Positions 35,024 through 47,204 of a DNA stretch of 64,000 nucleotides are shown here, piece by piece. The stretch lies in assembly GCA_963930655.1 (NCBI GenBank), contig OZ005610.1:14203001-14267000 (forward strand). The letters are read 5' to 3'. Position 1 is the stretch's first letter. Every line of letters starts with the position of its first letter. The notes under the pieces were generated by a model. The model saw only the letters and a program-made list of their open reading frames with translations. It was not told the origin of the DNA and searched no databases. The position numbers and the translations under genes are program-made. Source of the DNA: Myrica gale (Eukaryota > Streptophyta > Magnoliopsida > Fagales > Myricaceae).

Positions 35024-36442
35024 TGGGATAATTTGATGAACCATATTGTTGTTAGCTGCTCTCTTTTTGAAAAAAAAAATGTTTAGGACATGTATTAAGT
35101 GTGATTTTGAAGGTGTGGGGTTGACAAACATTAGGTTATGAACTCCGATAGAAGAGGCATTTTTGGATCGCAAGTCGCCAATGTTGATTTTCCCTGTTTG
35201 ATCTTCATCGTAATTCAATGTGAGTAGTAGCTCTTTATGAGGAAAGGTAAAATGTGTAGATCATGAGCTAGAGGAATGATTTACAGAACAATGAGAACCA
35301 TATCTAGAGTACTACAGGCAAAACAATAAACCGTGGAAAATATTGCCAAGTGGAGCTTTAGGGTACGCATATCGGAAACATACCTCATTTACATGAAAAA
35401 TTTGTCTGTGCATGTAATGGAGTACCTAGATGAAAACCTAGTGATCATAGTACTAAATTGATCAAAAGGGGTTTTCGCGTGGGGGTTTTAATCGATCAAA
35501 TCGAGACACATTCTTAACTCAAAAGTCCAAATTTACAGGTTCAAGTCTAATTTAGGCGATAAATAGTTCTATGGTTTGTATGGAACTCCAGCATATAAAT
35601 GAATTTTGAAACAATTGGAGCATCAAATTTGGGCTTGACCACTATCCGGTGAATATAAGCTCATTGATCAGGGCCATGGAATGGAAAACATGGTAGGTTA
35701 ACTGTTCCTGACGCCATCTTTAAGGGCGCTCAGGTTAACTGTTCTTGACGCTAGCACTTTTTAATTAGTAAATGATGTCATCCCGACTATTGAAGTGAGA
35801 AGCAATGACTGTAAATTAGCTCAAACCGATGGCGCTTGGTGCATGCCAGAAAGATTAATCATTAAATTTGATCAGTCATTAAAGGATCTGCAAGGCAAAA
35901 TACATGTACAGTATATAATTCCTTGGACTCAAAACTTCTGTTCTGTACACGAAGGCATAAGATTTGTGATAAAATTGCTCGGCTAATCGGATCTGTCATC
36001 TTTAAGGGAGAACCTTCTTCGTTGTTTTTTCTGCAGTTCTGAGCAAATTTATGTGAAGATAATTGAGTGTTATCCTGTGGAGCAAAATATAAGACCTGAT
36101 TCGTTATCATTCAGTCATTTAGTGTATCTCGTGTCATGCCTAGGCTATACAATTCGTAGCGGCACTATTGGCCTGGTACTAAAAGGGGAAAAGATTGGTA
36201 CTAAAAGGGGAAAAGATTCGGTGCAAAAAGATATTGTTCAAAGCATTCAAAGCAATGGCTCTTATTTTTGAAAAAATACATCAATGGTCCAACATTCGCC
36301 ACGTCTTTAATGAGATTTCGAGACCAATCCACGGCTCGGTTCCACATGGCTTCAGCCAAGCTATTTTTGCACTTCTCCCGCATCTTCCCTGGTTTTCCTC
36401 CTTCCCGAATCCAGTATTCTTCTCCTCTAATCCATAGGGTTC
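35024..36442. other. Intergenic DNA downstream of the zinc-finger gene
   Basis: No gene recognised. The first ~150 bases are probably 3' UTR. There is a direct repeat AGGTTAACTGTTC-TGACGC near 35695 and 35731. A perfect tandem pair of 22 bases (GGTACTAAAAGGGGAAAAGATT, one extra copy) lies at 36175-36218. Confidence 0.45.
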
Positions 36443-36946
36443 TGTTACGTACCCAGTAGGAGTGGGGGTAAGATAGGGAATATGATGTTTGGATGAACAA
36501 AACACTGTAAGAAAAAATATGCTTGGCTCTATTTGAGAGAGAGCCACACTCTCCGTGTGTTTTTTACTTGATTGATTTTCGATACCCCTTACAGCAATGA
36601 AACAGAGAATTATACTGAGGGAGATGAGCTCACAGAGGCTCCTAATCTAAGGCCTAAAACCAACGAGCTTAATTGAAAGACACATAAACTAGAAAACAAT
36701 AAAAGATAACATGAGGTGAAGCCCACAAGGTCAACATGACCTTAAGACCCAACAACGACAACCCACAAGACAGGATAAAGTTAAACTGAACTCCACCTTA
36801 GCTTTAGTTGCTTCTCAACACTTTGACACTTACCTTTAAAGCAAAGCTACCCTCTTTTCTATACCGAAACCATAATCACCCAGATCTGGCCGCCCAACAC
36901 TTCTCTACTCTCCAAATTAACCCTATGTCTTGGTGAGGCCATGATA
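36443..36946 (-). repeat. 3' LTR of the Gypsy element
   Basis: On the plus strand it runs TGTTACGTACCCAGTAGG to GAGGCCATGATA. It is about 90% identical by eye to 39957-40447. Confidence 0.9.
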
Positions 36947-37072
36947 TTCCATTCTACTTAAAAAAACCTTGCCCACAAGATACAGGTAAAGTTCTCGAAG
37001 TCTCCAAAATGGAACCCATGTTTAATCTTCTTTGGTTGTCCCCTTCCATTGAACCAGCACCTCAGTAAGTGG

Positions 37073-38800
37073 TCAATTTACCTGGTTGTGTACACAAGGG
37101 TCAAGGAGAAGCTCGGGCTCTGGTTGTGGAGCCCTTTCGTCGTCAACTGGTGGTAAGACTGGCAAGAGAGTCACCCGTGTACCTAATTTCTTCTTCAGGC
37201 ACGAAACATGAAACACTGGATGCAAGTGAGACTCGGGTGGTAAGTCAATCTGGTAAGCCACCTCTCCGATCTTCATGAGCACCTGAAAAGGCTCGAAATA
37301 CCTAGGTTAAAGTTTCTGAATTTTTCGAAAAGCAAGGGATTTTTGTCAGTAAGGTTGCAATCTCAAATATACCCAATCTCTCACTGTGAAGGATCTTTCG
37401 GTATGTTTCTTGTCATAATAATGCTTAGCTCTTCCTTGTGCTGCCTGAAGATTATGCTTGAGCAATTGTAGAATCCGATCTCTGCTTTTCATCTATGTTT
37501 CAACTACTGCATTCTGTGTTGTCTGAAATATAGTTCATTAGTTTGGGGGGAGGGTACCCGTAGAAAGCTTCAAAGGGTGTCAGTTGAGTGGACATATGGT
37601 ATGATGTATTGTACCACCATTCGACCATAGGTAGCTAGTAAACCAAATACTTAGGTTTTTCACCACAATAGAACCTTAGGTAGTGACCTAGACACTTGTT
37701 CACAATCTCAGTTTGTCCATCACTTTGAGGATGATATGCAGAGCTATAGGCGAGAGTAGTGCCCTGTAATTTAAGGAATTCCTTCTAAAAATTACTGAGA
37801 AAACCGGATCACGATCTGAAACTATGGTAGTAGACCGGACATTGGTTAAACCAACTGGCATGACTAGAAACTCATAGTGGCCCTCATGAGTTCAAAAGGC
37901 CATCTTAGGAACATCTTCGGGCTTAACTCAAATCTAATGGTATCTGGATCTTAAATCCAACTTTGAAAATATTGTGGCCCCATGTAATTCATCCATCAAC
38001 ACATCCACTACCGGTATAAGAATTTTATCTTTCATCGTTTTCTTGTTAAGGGCACAGTAATCGATACACATCCTCCAACTTCCATCGGCTTTCCTCACTA
38101 GTAACACGGGAGAGGAGAATGAGGAGCTTCCCAGAAAATCCTTTCAATTTTTCCCTTTTGGTAATAGGGGTACCGGTAAGGTCGCACACAAACTGGAACA
38201 ACTCCTTTAAGTACAATCTGATTATCATGACTTCTTAAGGGGTAAACCCCAGGGTTCACCAAATACCTCAGTATACGCCTTAAGAAGATGTGTAATCTGC
38301 GGTGGTATTACATTGGCAGATTGTTTAAACTCTTCCTCTTGCTATATCACATGGAGAACTACCCTCTCTTCTCCGTGGTTGATGAATTATGAAATCCACG
38401 AGCCTCCTCCATTGTCCACTCAACAGGACTTAACCCTTGCAACTCTAATTTTCTTCCTTCCAACGTGAATACCATAGCGAGTTGTAAGAAATCTCAAATG
38501 ATAGGTCCCAAAGTTTTCAACCAGTACACACCCAATATTATATCATAGCCCCCTAAAGTCAAAGTGTAGAATTTTGTAGTGAATTCATTTCCTTGCACCT
38601 TGAAGGATACTTGATCACATTGTCCTCCACACAACATGAAGTCACCATTAGCAACCTGAACCATGACCCTTTTAGTTTGAAGCAGAGGCAAATTGTTTCT
38701 TTCCACTATTCCTGGATCTAGAAAGTTGTGAGTGCTTCCTGTATCCACCAGAATTAATACTTCACTCCTCCCAACCGACCAACAAACCATATGGTCTTAG
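37073..38800 (-). pseudogene. Gypsy pol remnant (protease, RT, integrase) with internal deletion
   Basis: Minus strand. Retropepsin is at 38494-38790: VDTGSTHNF is the active site and GYDIILGVYWL the C-terminal motif. RT follows at about 37860-38110, with [11 protein letters not shown] and YEFLVMPVGLTN. Near 37825 the RT reading jumps straight to the integrase motifs SDRDPVF and SSAYHPQSDGQTE (37680-37820), then WWYNTSYH and TPFEAFYG. The C-terminal end at 37073-37282 has LPPESHLHPVFHVSCLKK, the region that precedes the chromodomain in chromoviruses. Missing: the rest of RT, RNase H and the integrase N terminus. Several frameshifts and stops. Confidence 0.85.
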
Positions 38801-39930
38801 GATTTGGGGCACCCATGATAGCATCCAAGGATATTTCTGGTGTTTCTTCTTTAACTCTTGAACTTTCAGGTTGAACCTGAACTTCATTCAACTCATCCTT
38901 TTCCTCCTCAGAGGCCCACTCAACTTCTTCTACCATGAATATTTTTTTTTTGCCTTGACATTGATGTTTTAGAATGACATTTTCATCACAATTATAGCAT
39001 AATCCTTGATCCCCCTTTCTTTCATTTGCTCCAGGGTAAGTCTCTTAATGGGAATTTTTGATTTGGTAAAAGTTTTAGAATCAAGAATTATGTTTTGGGT
39101 TCCCCAAGATGGGGTGGTGTTTCTGTTTGTGTAAGGGGTAGGATTTTGCTGTTTGTGGTCTACATATCCAGTTCTTAAACTTCTTCTTACTATCATAATA
39201 TTTTCCTCTTGAATCTTAGCTAATCCAAATGCCATATTCATAGTACGAGGATTGAGAAGTTTCACCTGATTCCGTCCTTCAGCCCACTAATAAAATAGCT
39301 CAGCTTGTTCTTCTCACTCAACCCTTGGATCCGGTTGGATAAAACCTCAAACTGAGTTTTATAATCCAACACAGAACCTGTTTGGCGAAGATGATGCATG
39401 GCTTCCATAGGATCTTCATAGGCTATGGGTCCAAAGCTAGTGTAGAGAGCCTTGGGAAAAGGCCTCCCAGCTAGTATTTACCCTCGCTGCTTCTGCATCT
39501 TGAAACCAAGTCAATGCATCTCCATCCATATGAAATGAGGCTAGAGATATTTTCTTCCTATTAGGTGTTTGATAGTAACTATAAAATTGGTTTGCTTTTG
39601 GTTTGCTTTGTAGATCCAAGCTTCAGCATTCATTTCCCTAAAACCTGGGAGACTCCAGCTTCAAGGGTTTGATTTGAGGCTGCCCACCATATGGAAGAGT
39701 TCTAGATCTAGATGCTACTAATTCCCAATCATGTCTTTCCACTTCTCGTTCCCGATCCCTTCCATCATTATCAACTAATTTCTCCTTTCCTTGCGCCATT
39801 TTTTTCAAGTCATCAGTGATGGTTTTCAGTTGCTGAGACATAAGCTCAAGCAATTGTTGGTGCGTGTCTTGCTGGTGCTGTAAGCCTTACAACCCCTTCT
39901 CAATCGATACCAATCTGGTGCCATCAGCCA
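38800..39930 (-). pseudogene. Gypsy gag remnant
   Basis: Minus strand. The N terminus (39638-39853) is charged and coiled-coil-like (MLELMSQQLKTITDDLKKMA). The retrotransposon-gag core is at 39437-39619 (KISLASFHMDGDALTWFQ). A CCHC-type knuckle of the CYNCDEN...HQC form lies near 38965-39010. Frames change between these parts. Gag would form the particle shell; this copy is broken. Confidence 0.8.
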
Positions 39931-39940
39931 TCTAGGATCG

Positions 39941-39956
39941 ATCATCTGATACCAGA
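39941..39956 (-). other. Primer binding site of the Gypsy element
   Basis: On the minus strand, TCTGGTATCAGAT directly follows the 5' LTR, matching the initiator Met-tRNA site TGGTATCAGA. Confidence 0.8.
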
Positions 39957-40447
39957 TGTTACGTACTTAGTAGGGGGTTAGGGTAAAATAGGGAATATGA
40001 TGTTTGGATGGACAAAACATTGCAAGAAAAAATATGCTTGGCTTTATTCGAGAGAGAGCCACACTCTCCGTGTGTGTTTTACTTGATTGATTTTCGATAC
40101 CCCTTACAGCAATGAAACAGGGAATTATACTAAGGCACATGGGCTCGCAGAGGCCCCTGATCTAAGGCCCAAAACCAATAGAATTAAGAAAGACACTTAA
40201 ACTAGAAAACAATAAAGGATAACAGGAGGTGCATCCCACAAGGTCAACCTGACCCAAAGACCCAACAACACAACGTGAAGTTAAACTGAACTCCACCTTA
40301 GCTTTAGTTCCTTCTTGACACTTCGACACTTTACCTTCAAAGCAAAGCTGCCCCCTTTTCTATACCGAAACCATAATCACCCAGATCTGGCCGCCCAACA
40401 CTTCTCTACTCTCCAAATTAACGCTATGTCTTGGTGAGGCCATGACA
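39957..40447 (-). repeat. 5' LTR of the Gypsy element
   Basis: On the plus strand it runs TGTTACGTACTTAGTAGG to GAGGCCATGACA and is followed by GGTTC. Confidence 0.9.
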
Positions 40448-40958
40448 GGTTCCAAATTTTGGACATCGTCCCTAATTACTTGAGATTCTGCGGTAAAAGT
40501 TGTTGTCGCTAAGATTTATTATCCGTAAATTCGAATAGACTCCAATGAGTTGGTTTCCATCCAAAAAGACTCTGCCTAAACATGTGCAAATTTTCAATGT
40601 TTGGGGAACTCAGCTTGTGAAACAGTTCTTGTCTGCAGAGAAATGTTTGTTGTAATCCCCCACGGCAAATGTTTTGGGGCAAAAAATCGCTAAATAGGTT
40701 TGAGCCCAATTCCACCAACTCCAAGTTCTTGGAATCTCCAATTCCTTAAGGAATAATACCATAAAGTTTGTTTTCTCGAAGAGATAAAGATATCAAGTTG
40801 CTCAAATTAGCAAATGAAGTCAGAACTGAACTAAAGAGTTGGTTTTCGCTCAAGTCGATATCGTTGATATTTTTTAAATTTCCAATCTCTTGAGAAATCG
40901 AACTAGAAAGTTGATTTTGGAAGAAAGCAAGATAAGATTCCTTTTCTTTCATCTTCGT
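40448..40958 (-). pseudogene. LRR receptor-like kinase fragment (MIK2-like LRR region)
   Basis: Minus strand. Successive leucine-rich repeats are readable in changing frames: QEIGNLKNINDIDLSENQL, ANLSNLISLSLRENKLYGII, GSNLFSDFLPQNICRGG, and YSNLRIINLSDNNFYRRIS followed by GRCPKFG. The PQNICRGG and SSN-GRCPK signatures are typical of plant MIK2-like LRR-XII/XI receptor kinases. An intact member would be a plasma-membrane receptor. Here stops and frameshifts break the repeats, the reading ends at the Gypsy insertion, and no transmembrane or kinase part could be confirmed on the far side (36200-36442). Confidence 0.75.
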
Positions 40959-43263
40959 TTAACGGGGGGCCTCTTAATGAAAGCCACACATCCATAAAAG
41001 ATTTTCTCTTTCTCTCATGTACTCTCTTCCTCTTTTTGTGTATTTTGATTTTAGAGTTGAAGTTAGAAAAATGATAAAGAGAGGGAATTGGGCAGAAGAG
41101 ATTAGAGGAGAATAAGAGGATTCGGTGAAGATGAAAACAAGGGGAAAGAACAAATGCTGGAACAGTTTTGGGAAGACAAGACGTGTTGGGAAAGAAGTTT
41201 AACTGAAGCCGCAAGAATAATTCTCTAAAAATCTATTATCTAAATAATAGTTATTTAGATATCACATGTTTATATTTATTTATTGAATAATATGTTGTAA
41301 CATAAAATGTTACATAGATATTAGGGAAATTCAGGTTGTGTTTGAGAGTTCCTTTCAAGGTTATTTCTTTATTTCGATTCCAAAACATGTTTGAGATTGA
41401 TTTTTATTGGAGTTCATAAAAATAGATCTATATGCTTAAAACTAGTTTGGAAAGTGTTTTGCATTACATACTTATTTATTGGATTTGTAAAAAAAAACTA
41501 GTTTGGAAACTGTTTTTGTGAAAAAATTATAATGAGAACTGTTTTGAAGTAAATACTTATTATTGAAATTTGTGAACAGTTGCTAAATATGTATCAAATA
41601 TCATTAAACGATATCTTCCTTAGGTTAGCTAAAGCCGTTATTTTAATTTCAATTAGGTATAGATTACGGTAACTTACAACACTTGCCTCATTTTGATTTC
41701 AGTAATATATGTTTGTTAATGTATGTTTAATTTATAATTTATCATTAATTGAATATAATATAATAATATAAATTAGCTAAAGCTATTTTTTTTCCTTTTA
41801 CACCTATATATCATACATACATGTAAACACTCGCGCCATGTTTCAACAGGGGAAGAAAAGTGTGAGATATATATCTTATACCGAGTCATTCGGATTCTGA
41901 GAATCAACATACCAGAAGCATAATATTGAATGTGGATATCCCTCCAAATCAGCTAAAAGCAAATTATTGAATGTGAATATATCCAAGTCCTTATCTAACA
42001 ACAATTGGTACAAGCCGTAATAAGAGGGGAAAATCGACTCCTTTCTTTCCCATCAGTGCCCTCCCTTTGTAGTTATCTTCATCTCAAGTTGAAATCAAAC
42101 TGAGAACTATTATCTTCAGACACTGCACAAGAACAGAGAACATAAGATGTGGAATCATTGGAATACTATATTCTCGGGCAAATTATCAGGCACCTAATTT
42201 GCGTAACAGTTCTGGAAACAAAGCAAGTACAATTTCTTATATAGAATCTGCCAAATATTACAACAGATTGAGTTCCTGATGCCACTCCCTAAATCTCACG
42301 CACTTTTTCCAAGGAATGAAGTTCTAAATTAAACAAAGTTTCAAAGGGCAAAAAAGCACCCAGACAACGTGAAGCATCGCTTTTGTTCATCCTCCAATTA
42401 TTCTAAGGAACAAAAGTGGTGCTTGGAATGACCATCAATAAACAAAACACTACTTATTATTCTAACAAAAACAGATAAAATGGTCATCCTCGTTTGAAAA
42501 TCAACGTTGTTTATACCTAAATCAGCCAGACAACATTTATACCTGAATTAGCCTACTCGTTTATACCTGAAGAGAAGTCGGCATCCAAAAAACACATTGT
42601 TTACCCACCGGTATTGCTGAGTTTCAGAGGAGTGGCAAGAATCACAGAGCTGGAGAAAACTGGGGAGTGGTAGGAAGAGTGCTCTGCATTTTCGAAAGAA
42701 TTGGCTGTAAGAAAAGCTCGAAAGAATTGGTTGTAAGCAAAGTCCAAAGAAGAGCCAAAAGAGCCAAGCCACAAGCCATTTTCGGCCATCAATACTCATT
42801 AAATGGCGCGTCGAAATTCAGACTATTAGATCTGTTTATTCAAATATGGACTGCTTTTATAGCTCTTTGAAGTCACGTTCTTTGGACTGAATCTTTTTTC
42901 GTACTCAAAGAGCCCAAGAAGTTCAATAAAAATTTACAGAACCGAACACATTAGATTAAAAAATTAAGTAGTCCCTAACTTTTACCCAAAAAATAGCTTC
43001 AAATTAAGTTTCGTCAGAAAAAAAAAATCAATAACCAATTACTTTCTAGTTGGTCCCCTTTTAGAAAAAAAAATAGTCATCAGATCTCATTGACAACCGT
43101 ATGTAATTTGATCGCAGATATGACATGCCACGCACAACTCAAACGTGTTCATCGAGAACAAAAAAACAGTGAAAGAACTACTTCAATTAATCTTGAAATC
43201 TCCACGATAATCTTTTTTATGATTTAATTTCACCATACAATTATGATCCTAGTACGTACTTAT
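40959..43263. other. Intergenic DNA, no gene recognised
   Basis: Upstream side of the LRR relic, then AT-rich DNA. Overlapping ORFs near 42548-42799 are short, occur in several frames and match nothing I know. Confidence 0.4.
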
Positions 43264-43336
43264 CTCCACCCAGTGTGGTAGTGCCCTCCCCCCGAAACAA
43301 ATGCAATAGGCCGGGGCACAGCCACACTGGGTGGAG
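43264..43336. repeat. Perfect-arm foldback, 15-bp arms plus inner stem
   Basis: CTCCACCCAGTGTGG (43264-43278) is the exact reverse complement of CCACACTGGGTGGAG (43322-43336). Just inside, GTGCCC and GGGCAC also pair, giving about 22 paired bases around a loop of roughly 25. It lies in otherwise unmarked intergenic sequence. Confidence 0.75.
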
Positions 43337-43589
43337 GGAGGGAGCTCAGATTCCCCAACCTAACTGTTTTGATGTCTTAGGCTTTTAGTTTTTGTTGCGC
43401 GACATGCCATTTGTAAACAAAGACCACATGGCATGACGTGTTATTCTAAGTATATTTACAATTAGACAACTTAAAATATTAAACAAATAAAATATGATTG
43501 GATTAAACACATATATCTAGAGAGAGGCTAGCTCTGTCTTCTCTCTAGAATCTCCTTCCACCATTGCTGATTTTTTTATTATCAAAACA

Positions 43590-44757
43590 ACGATTTCATT
43601 AAGAATCAAGGATGTTCAAAGACCTCAAGAACATGCTCTAAAGAGCTAGTCAGAACCTCGAAAGAGGGGACAGGCAAATGAGCAAGCAGGTCGAAAGCCC
43701 TTGCATAGACCTACAAGGGACAAAGAACCCAAAAAGGGCAATAAGCTGAAATGACCAACATAAAAAGGAAAGTCGACGGTGAAATGAGGTGCGAAAGCCA
43801 ACCCCGCGGCGAGTGCATGCCATAAACCACCACCAGAGCTCAAATCTTGAAGGAAATGGTGCGGGCGCGTGAGATCCACGTGCGCACGTGGGGGCGAGTG
43901 GGGTCTCACGCGCCATCGTCTTGGCTCCAGGATGGGACAGATGAAAGCACCTGAGGATGGTATAGTCGTCCATACCGGTCGTGATTGTCAGAGACCTCCT
44001 AAAGAGTCTGGATCTAAGCTTGAACTTCGACGTAAAAAATCCCAAAAAGGAGTCGAGTGAGGGGATTTATTGAGAGACTTGACCACTAGAGAGCATAACG
44101 GAAAAGAAGAAGGAGGCGGGAGGGGCCGGAGCTCCTCCTGCCACCAGAAAATGGGGCCGATGATTGTTTCCTTTCTCACGCCACTCCCTTTGACAGCGGC
44201 AACCTCTCCCACTTTTTCAAGATTTTGTGGCCGAAACCACCAATAAACCCTAATTTTTGATCCCTTTTCAAGATTTTGTTTCGACAGACTTTGTTTTCAT
44301 ATCTACCAAATTGTGGATGACTTTGGAGACCACGACCAGCGAGATGACTTTTGTATCATTCAGACACCGTATCCGCACAAGTTGGCAGCTGACCGAACAA
44401 AACATGGATCTAACAAACGTCCTTTTGTTCTCCAATCCGAGTTGTAAGTATGCTTCTCTAATGGGCACGCATCGAGCGGTTAGCCTCTGGGCCTCCCGGC
44501 GGTTCTTTCTGTCGATTGCAGACACTTGGGGGCCCACAAGCCCTCCCATTTTTTTTCTGGCCGATTTTTCTCCTCCAAACGCTGATCATGCTGTCTTAAT
44601 GCCTTTGTGGGTTTTTCGCCATTCATGGATCACATCCTGCATGTTTAGATTTGGGTTTTTAAGGGCGTTAGGCTCCCTTGCTGGTTGGCAAATCTTCTCT
44701 TTAAAGAGTTTGACTAACTCTTTAGAGCATGTCTTAGAGGAGTTTAAACCTTTTTAA
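43590..44757. repeat. Imperfect long inverted repeat, about 500-bp arms
   Basis: 43600-44060 and the reverse complement of 44280-44757 share a series of blocks (ACATGCTCTAAAGAG-TAGTC, ACCCA-AAAGG-CA-TAAG-C, GTC-TGGTCGTG-T). Identity is modest. ORFs on both strands here reflect the repeat and not a gene. It may be two antiparallel copies of one repeat. Confidence 0.45.
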
Positions 44758-44889
44758 AATTAATAAATGAGTGAGGTGTTATATATATAGGTAAAAAAAG
44801 TAAATGATATAATTAGAAATTATCTCGACTTTACCAGTGTAGTACGAACGAGAAACATTTCATGAAATGAGACGGCTTCGGGAGATTTT

Positions 44890-45320
44890 GTTGCTAACAT
44901 AATTGATATTAATGGGCCATGAGTTGTAAGGCCCAATCAGACCAGGCCATCCCTGGCCTGACCTGCCGTTGGCATTTCAGCCCAACCATATAAATCTCTC
45001 ATTAGGAATCCATGAGAGCTTAGACTCCTAACCAGGCACTTGAAGAGGACCTATATGATCGGAAGCTTTCACTCTCATAATAGAACTCCAAGACTTAGCT
45101 CTTTGAGGTATTAGACTTCCAATAGGTTTGTGGTTCTGACACCCTTATAAAATCAAGGTACCCCTTCTAGTTTTCCCCATGCCTAATTCTATTACCTAAA
45201 CACCAAATACCTTATTCAGATCTAATTGGCAGTCGGAGACTATATCTGAGGACACCTTCCTCGATGATTCGTGTAGGGTTAATCGACTCCAAGCTCGTGG
45301 TGATTTGTGACATCATCAGA
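44890..45320 (+). repeat. LTR-like fragment, forward copy
   Basis: Homologous to the reverse complement of 48540-48985. Shared blocks in order: GGCC-ATCAGACCAG, AGACTCCTAACC-GCAC, CTCATA-TAGAACTC, TATAAA, ACAC-CTTCCTC and ATCGACTC-A-TC. A TATA-like CTTATAAAAT occurs near 45146. The layout resembles the promoter and R region of an LTR; the ends are lost. Confidence 0.5.
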
Positions 45321-46300
45321 TATATTAATAACAACCATATATATTTCCTTGGAATCCAAATCATGAATTTCCTCCACACATCGATCGATATGCACCTGTT
45401 AAACCAGCAGGACACTAATAAAAAAAAACCGACCATCACACAACTACCGATCGATCGAGATTGAGAGTTTCTCTACCAAGAAAAAAAAAAGAGATTGAGA
45501 GTTTCTCTAACCAAATCCCATTAGAGAGTCTCCTTCCATCGCTGGAAGTGCTCGGGTACGTAGGAGGGCTCATCCCCTTCTCCTATTTCCATCTTAACCT
45601 CCTGCTGTATCTCACCCTATCCTTTTCCTCTTCTTCCCCTTTTACTAATGTACTATTATCCTGCAGTTAAAAAGGGAAAAATTTGATTATTATCCTTTTG
45701 GGCTTGGTATACTATTAATCCTTCTGGAAAAAAAAGTCGTTTATATTAAACAGATGAAGAATATGTTATAAACATCGAGTGGGCTTCCTCTAGCTCTTCA
45801 AAGACGTGCTCCAAAGGGTTTTATAAATCAGTCCACAAAAAAATAAAATTCCCAAGAGAAAAAGAAAATCAAAAGGATCTCTTATATTATAGAAGAGGCT
45901 GCTTAGATACACATAAACTAATGACTGGAAATAAACAAAGGATGACAGGGTTTTGTCCCACAAGGAGGTCGTCGAAACCGAGGCATCCAGCCGTCCACAC
46001 TCCACAGCATAAAACCTTATGCCTTATTTTTTGTCTGGATCAAAAGCTTATGCATTTACAGCTAACCCAGAGTCATTCTTTAATCAATAAAAAGTACCAT
46101 CGAGCTCAGTGACAATCAGAATCCAGAAATGTGTAACCCGCTTAAATTCCCTTTCTCTCCCTCCCCTGTATCTTTCTCTTGCGCAAATATATCCATCCGT
46201 CTTCGATAATCTAACCTCACCTCAGACCACATTAAACACCCCCAGTGCCTCCACATTTTCTCCCCTCTAGGTTGCTCGACCGGAGCTTTGCTTGTGCAGG
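45321..46300. other. Upstream region of the DUF3511 gene
   Basis: No other gene seen. A 19-base direct repeat (GAGATTGAGAGTTTCTCTA) lies at 45457-45475 and 45491-45509. Pyrimidine-rich sequence at 46141-46290 looks like a plant 5' UTR. TTGCTTGTGCAG directly before the start codon could be a 3' splice site of a leader intron. Confidence 0.4.
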
Positions 46301-46618
46301 ATGGATGGCTTCGGGTCTGGTTATCGCTATGGTGGAGGTGATCGGAGGCTCAAGGTTGTTAGCGGAAAGGGTTTCAGTTCCCACCAGGTTTACGCGACTC
46401 AGCCTGGTTTGCCCGACCTGACACCGGTTCCTCAAAGAGTGATCCGGACAAGTCAACCCGCGTCCAAGCTGTGGGGCGTCAATGATCCCGAGACGAGGAG
46501 GAAGAAGAGGATTGCTAGGTATAAGGCTTATGCAGTTGAAGGAAAGGTCAAGTCTTCGTTGAGGGAAGGGCTCCGTTGGATCAAGAACAAGTGCTCTCAG
46601 TTTGTCCGTGGGTACTAA
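46301..46618 (+). CDS. DUF3511 family protein, 105 aa
   Basis: A small plant-specific protein of unknown biochemical function. The N terminus is Gly/Tyr/Arg-rich (MDGFGSGYRYGGGDRR). The C-terminal half is the DUF3511 domain: ETRRKKRIARYKAYAVEGKV (about 64-83), then LREGLRWIKNKCSQFVRGY to the end. Full-length family members have this size and end in the same way, so the gene looks complete and intronless in its coding part. No signal peptide or membrane segment; it is strongly basic. The ATG at 46301 was chosen because the upstream in-frame codons follow an acceptor-like CAG and are not typical of the family. It is flanked by inverted LTR-like fragments. Confidence 0.9.
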   Translation: MDGFGSGYRYGGGDRRLKVVSGKGFSSHQVYATQPGLPDLTPVPQRVIRTSQPASKLWGVNDPETRRKKRIARYKAYAVEGKVKSSLREGLRWIKNKCSQFVRGY

Positions 46619-47204
46619 TTAAGTTCTATTATCTGGACCCATTTGCTGGTGGTCCCCGATTCTGACATGGCTGGATCTAATGCGGCCATGAAGAAAAATG
46701 CATTTGTTTGTGCCTCTCTTTTTTTCATATGTTTATATGTTCAAAGTTTAAATTGTTATGGGCAAGTTTGAATGATATTACATTCAGAAATAGTCGCATT
46801 TGGCTCAGAAAAAGAAGTTGTGGCATTTGGGCTGTCGGATGATGATTCAAAGAGGATGTGCTACTGCGTATACCTTGTGGCATTTCGATCGATGGAGTTT
46901 TAATTGGGAAGGAGGTTTCAGAGACTTTGATCACGCATGCAAAATAGGGAAGAAGAAAAAAAGGGGTTAGAAGTGGGACCGGTGTCGCAGTACTAGTAAG
47001 CCATTATTTTCCTTCTGGGTATGGTTTGAATCTGAAGAAGCAATTTATTGCGGTAACATAAGCGAGCAGATTTCAGGTTAATTTCTTACGTTGGGAAAGA
47101 AATACAAGTTTAAAAACGAGTATTTCTTGTCCCAGATTAACCCAGAATATTGAGTACGATTCGGCCAAGAACAAGAATAAAAATGTAAAATTTGTAAGGG
47201 GAAA
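46619..47204. other. 3' flank of the DUF3511 gene
   Basis: Probable 3' UTR for the first 100-200 bases, then unassigned sequence. Confidence 0.4.

Larger units (their letters stand above)
36443..40447 (-). mobile_element. Degenerate Ty3/Gypsy retrotransposon
   Basis: LTRs at 36443-36946 and 39957-40447 are direct repeats, flanked by a perfect GGTTC duplication (36438-36442 and 40448-40452). Coding remnants on the minus strand run in Gypsy order: gag, CCHC knuckle, aspartic protease, RT, integrase. A Met-tRNA-type primer site adjoins the right (5') LTR. A large internal deletion and many frame breaks make it inactive. It inserted into or beside the LRR receptor-kinase relic at 40448-40958. 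Confidence 0.92.

Noticed and set aside
36195-36547. Possible kinase fragment (VDWSRNLIKDVANV) left of the Gypsy element
   Set aside because: Resembles LRR-kinase subdomain VIa for only about 12 residues, with no HRD or DFG motif nearby. Not enough to call the kinase part of the LRR relic.
43646-44757. Long ORFs of 131 and 166 aa on opposite strands
   Set aside because: They lie in the two arms of an inverted repeat, match no family I know, and mirror each other.
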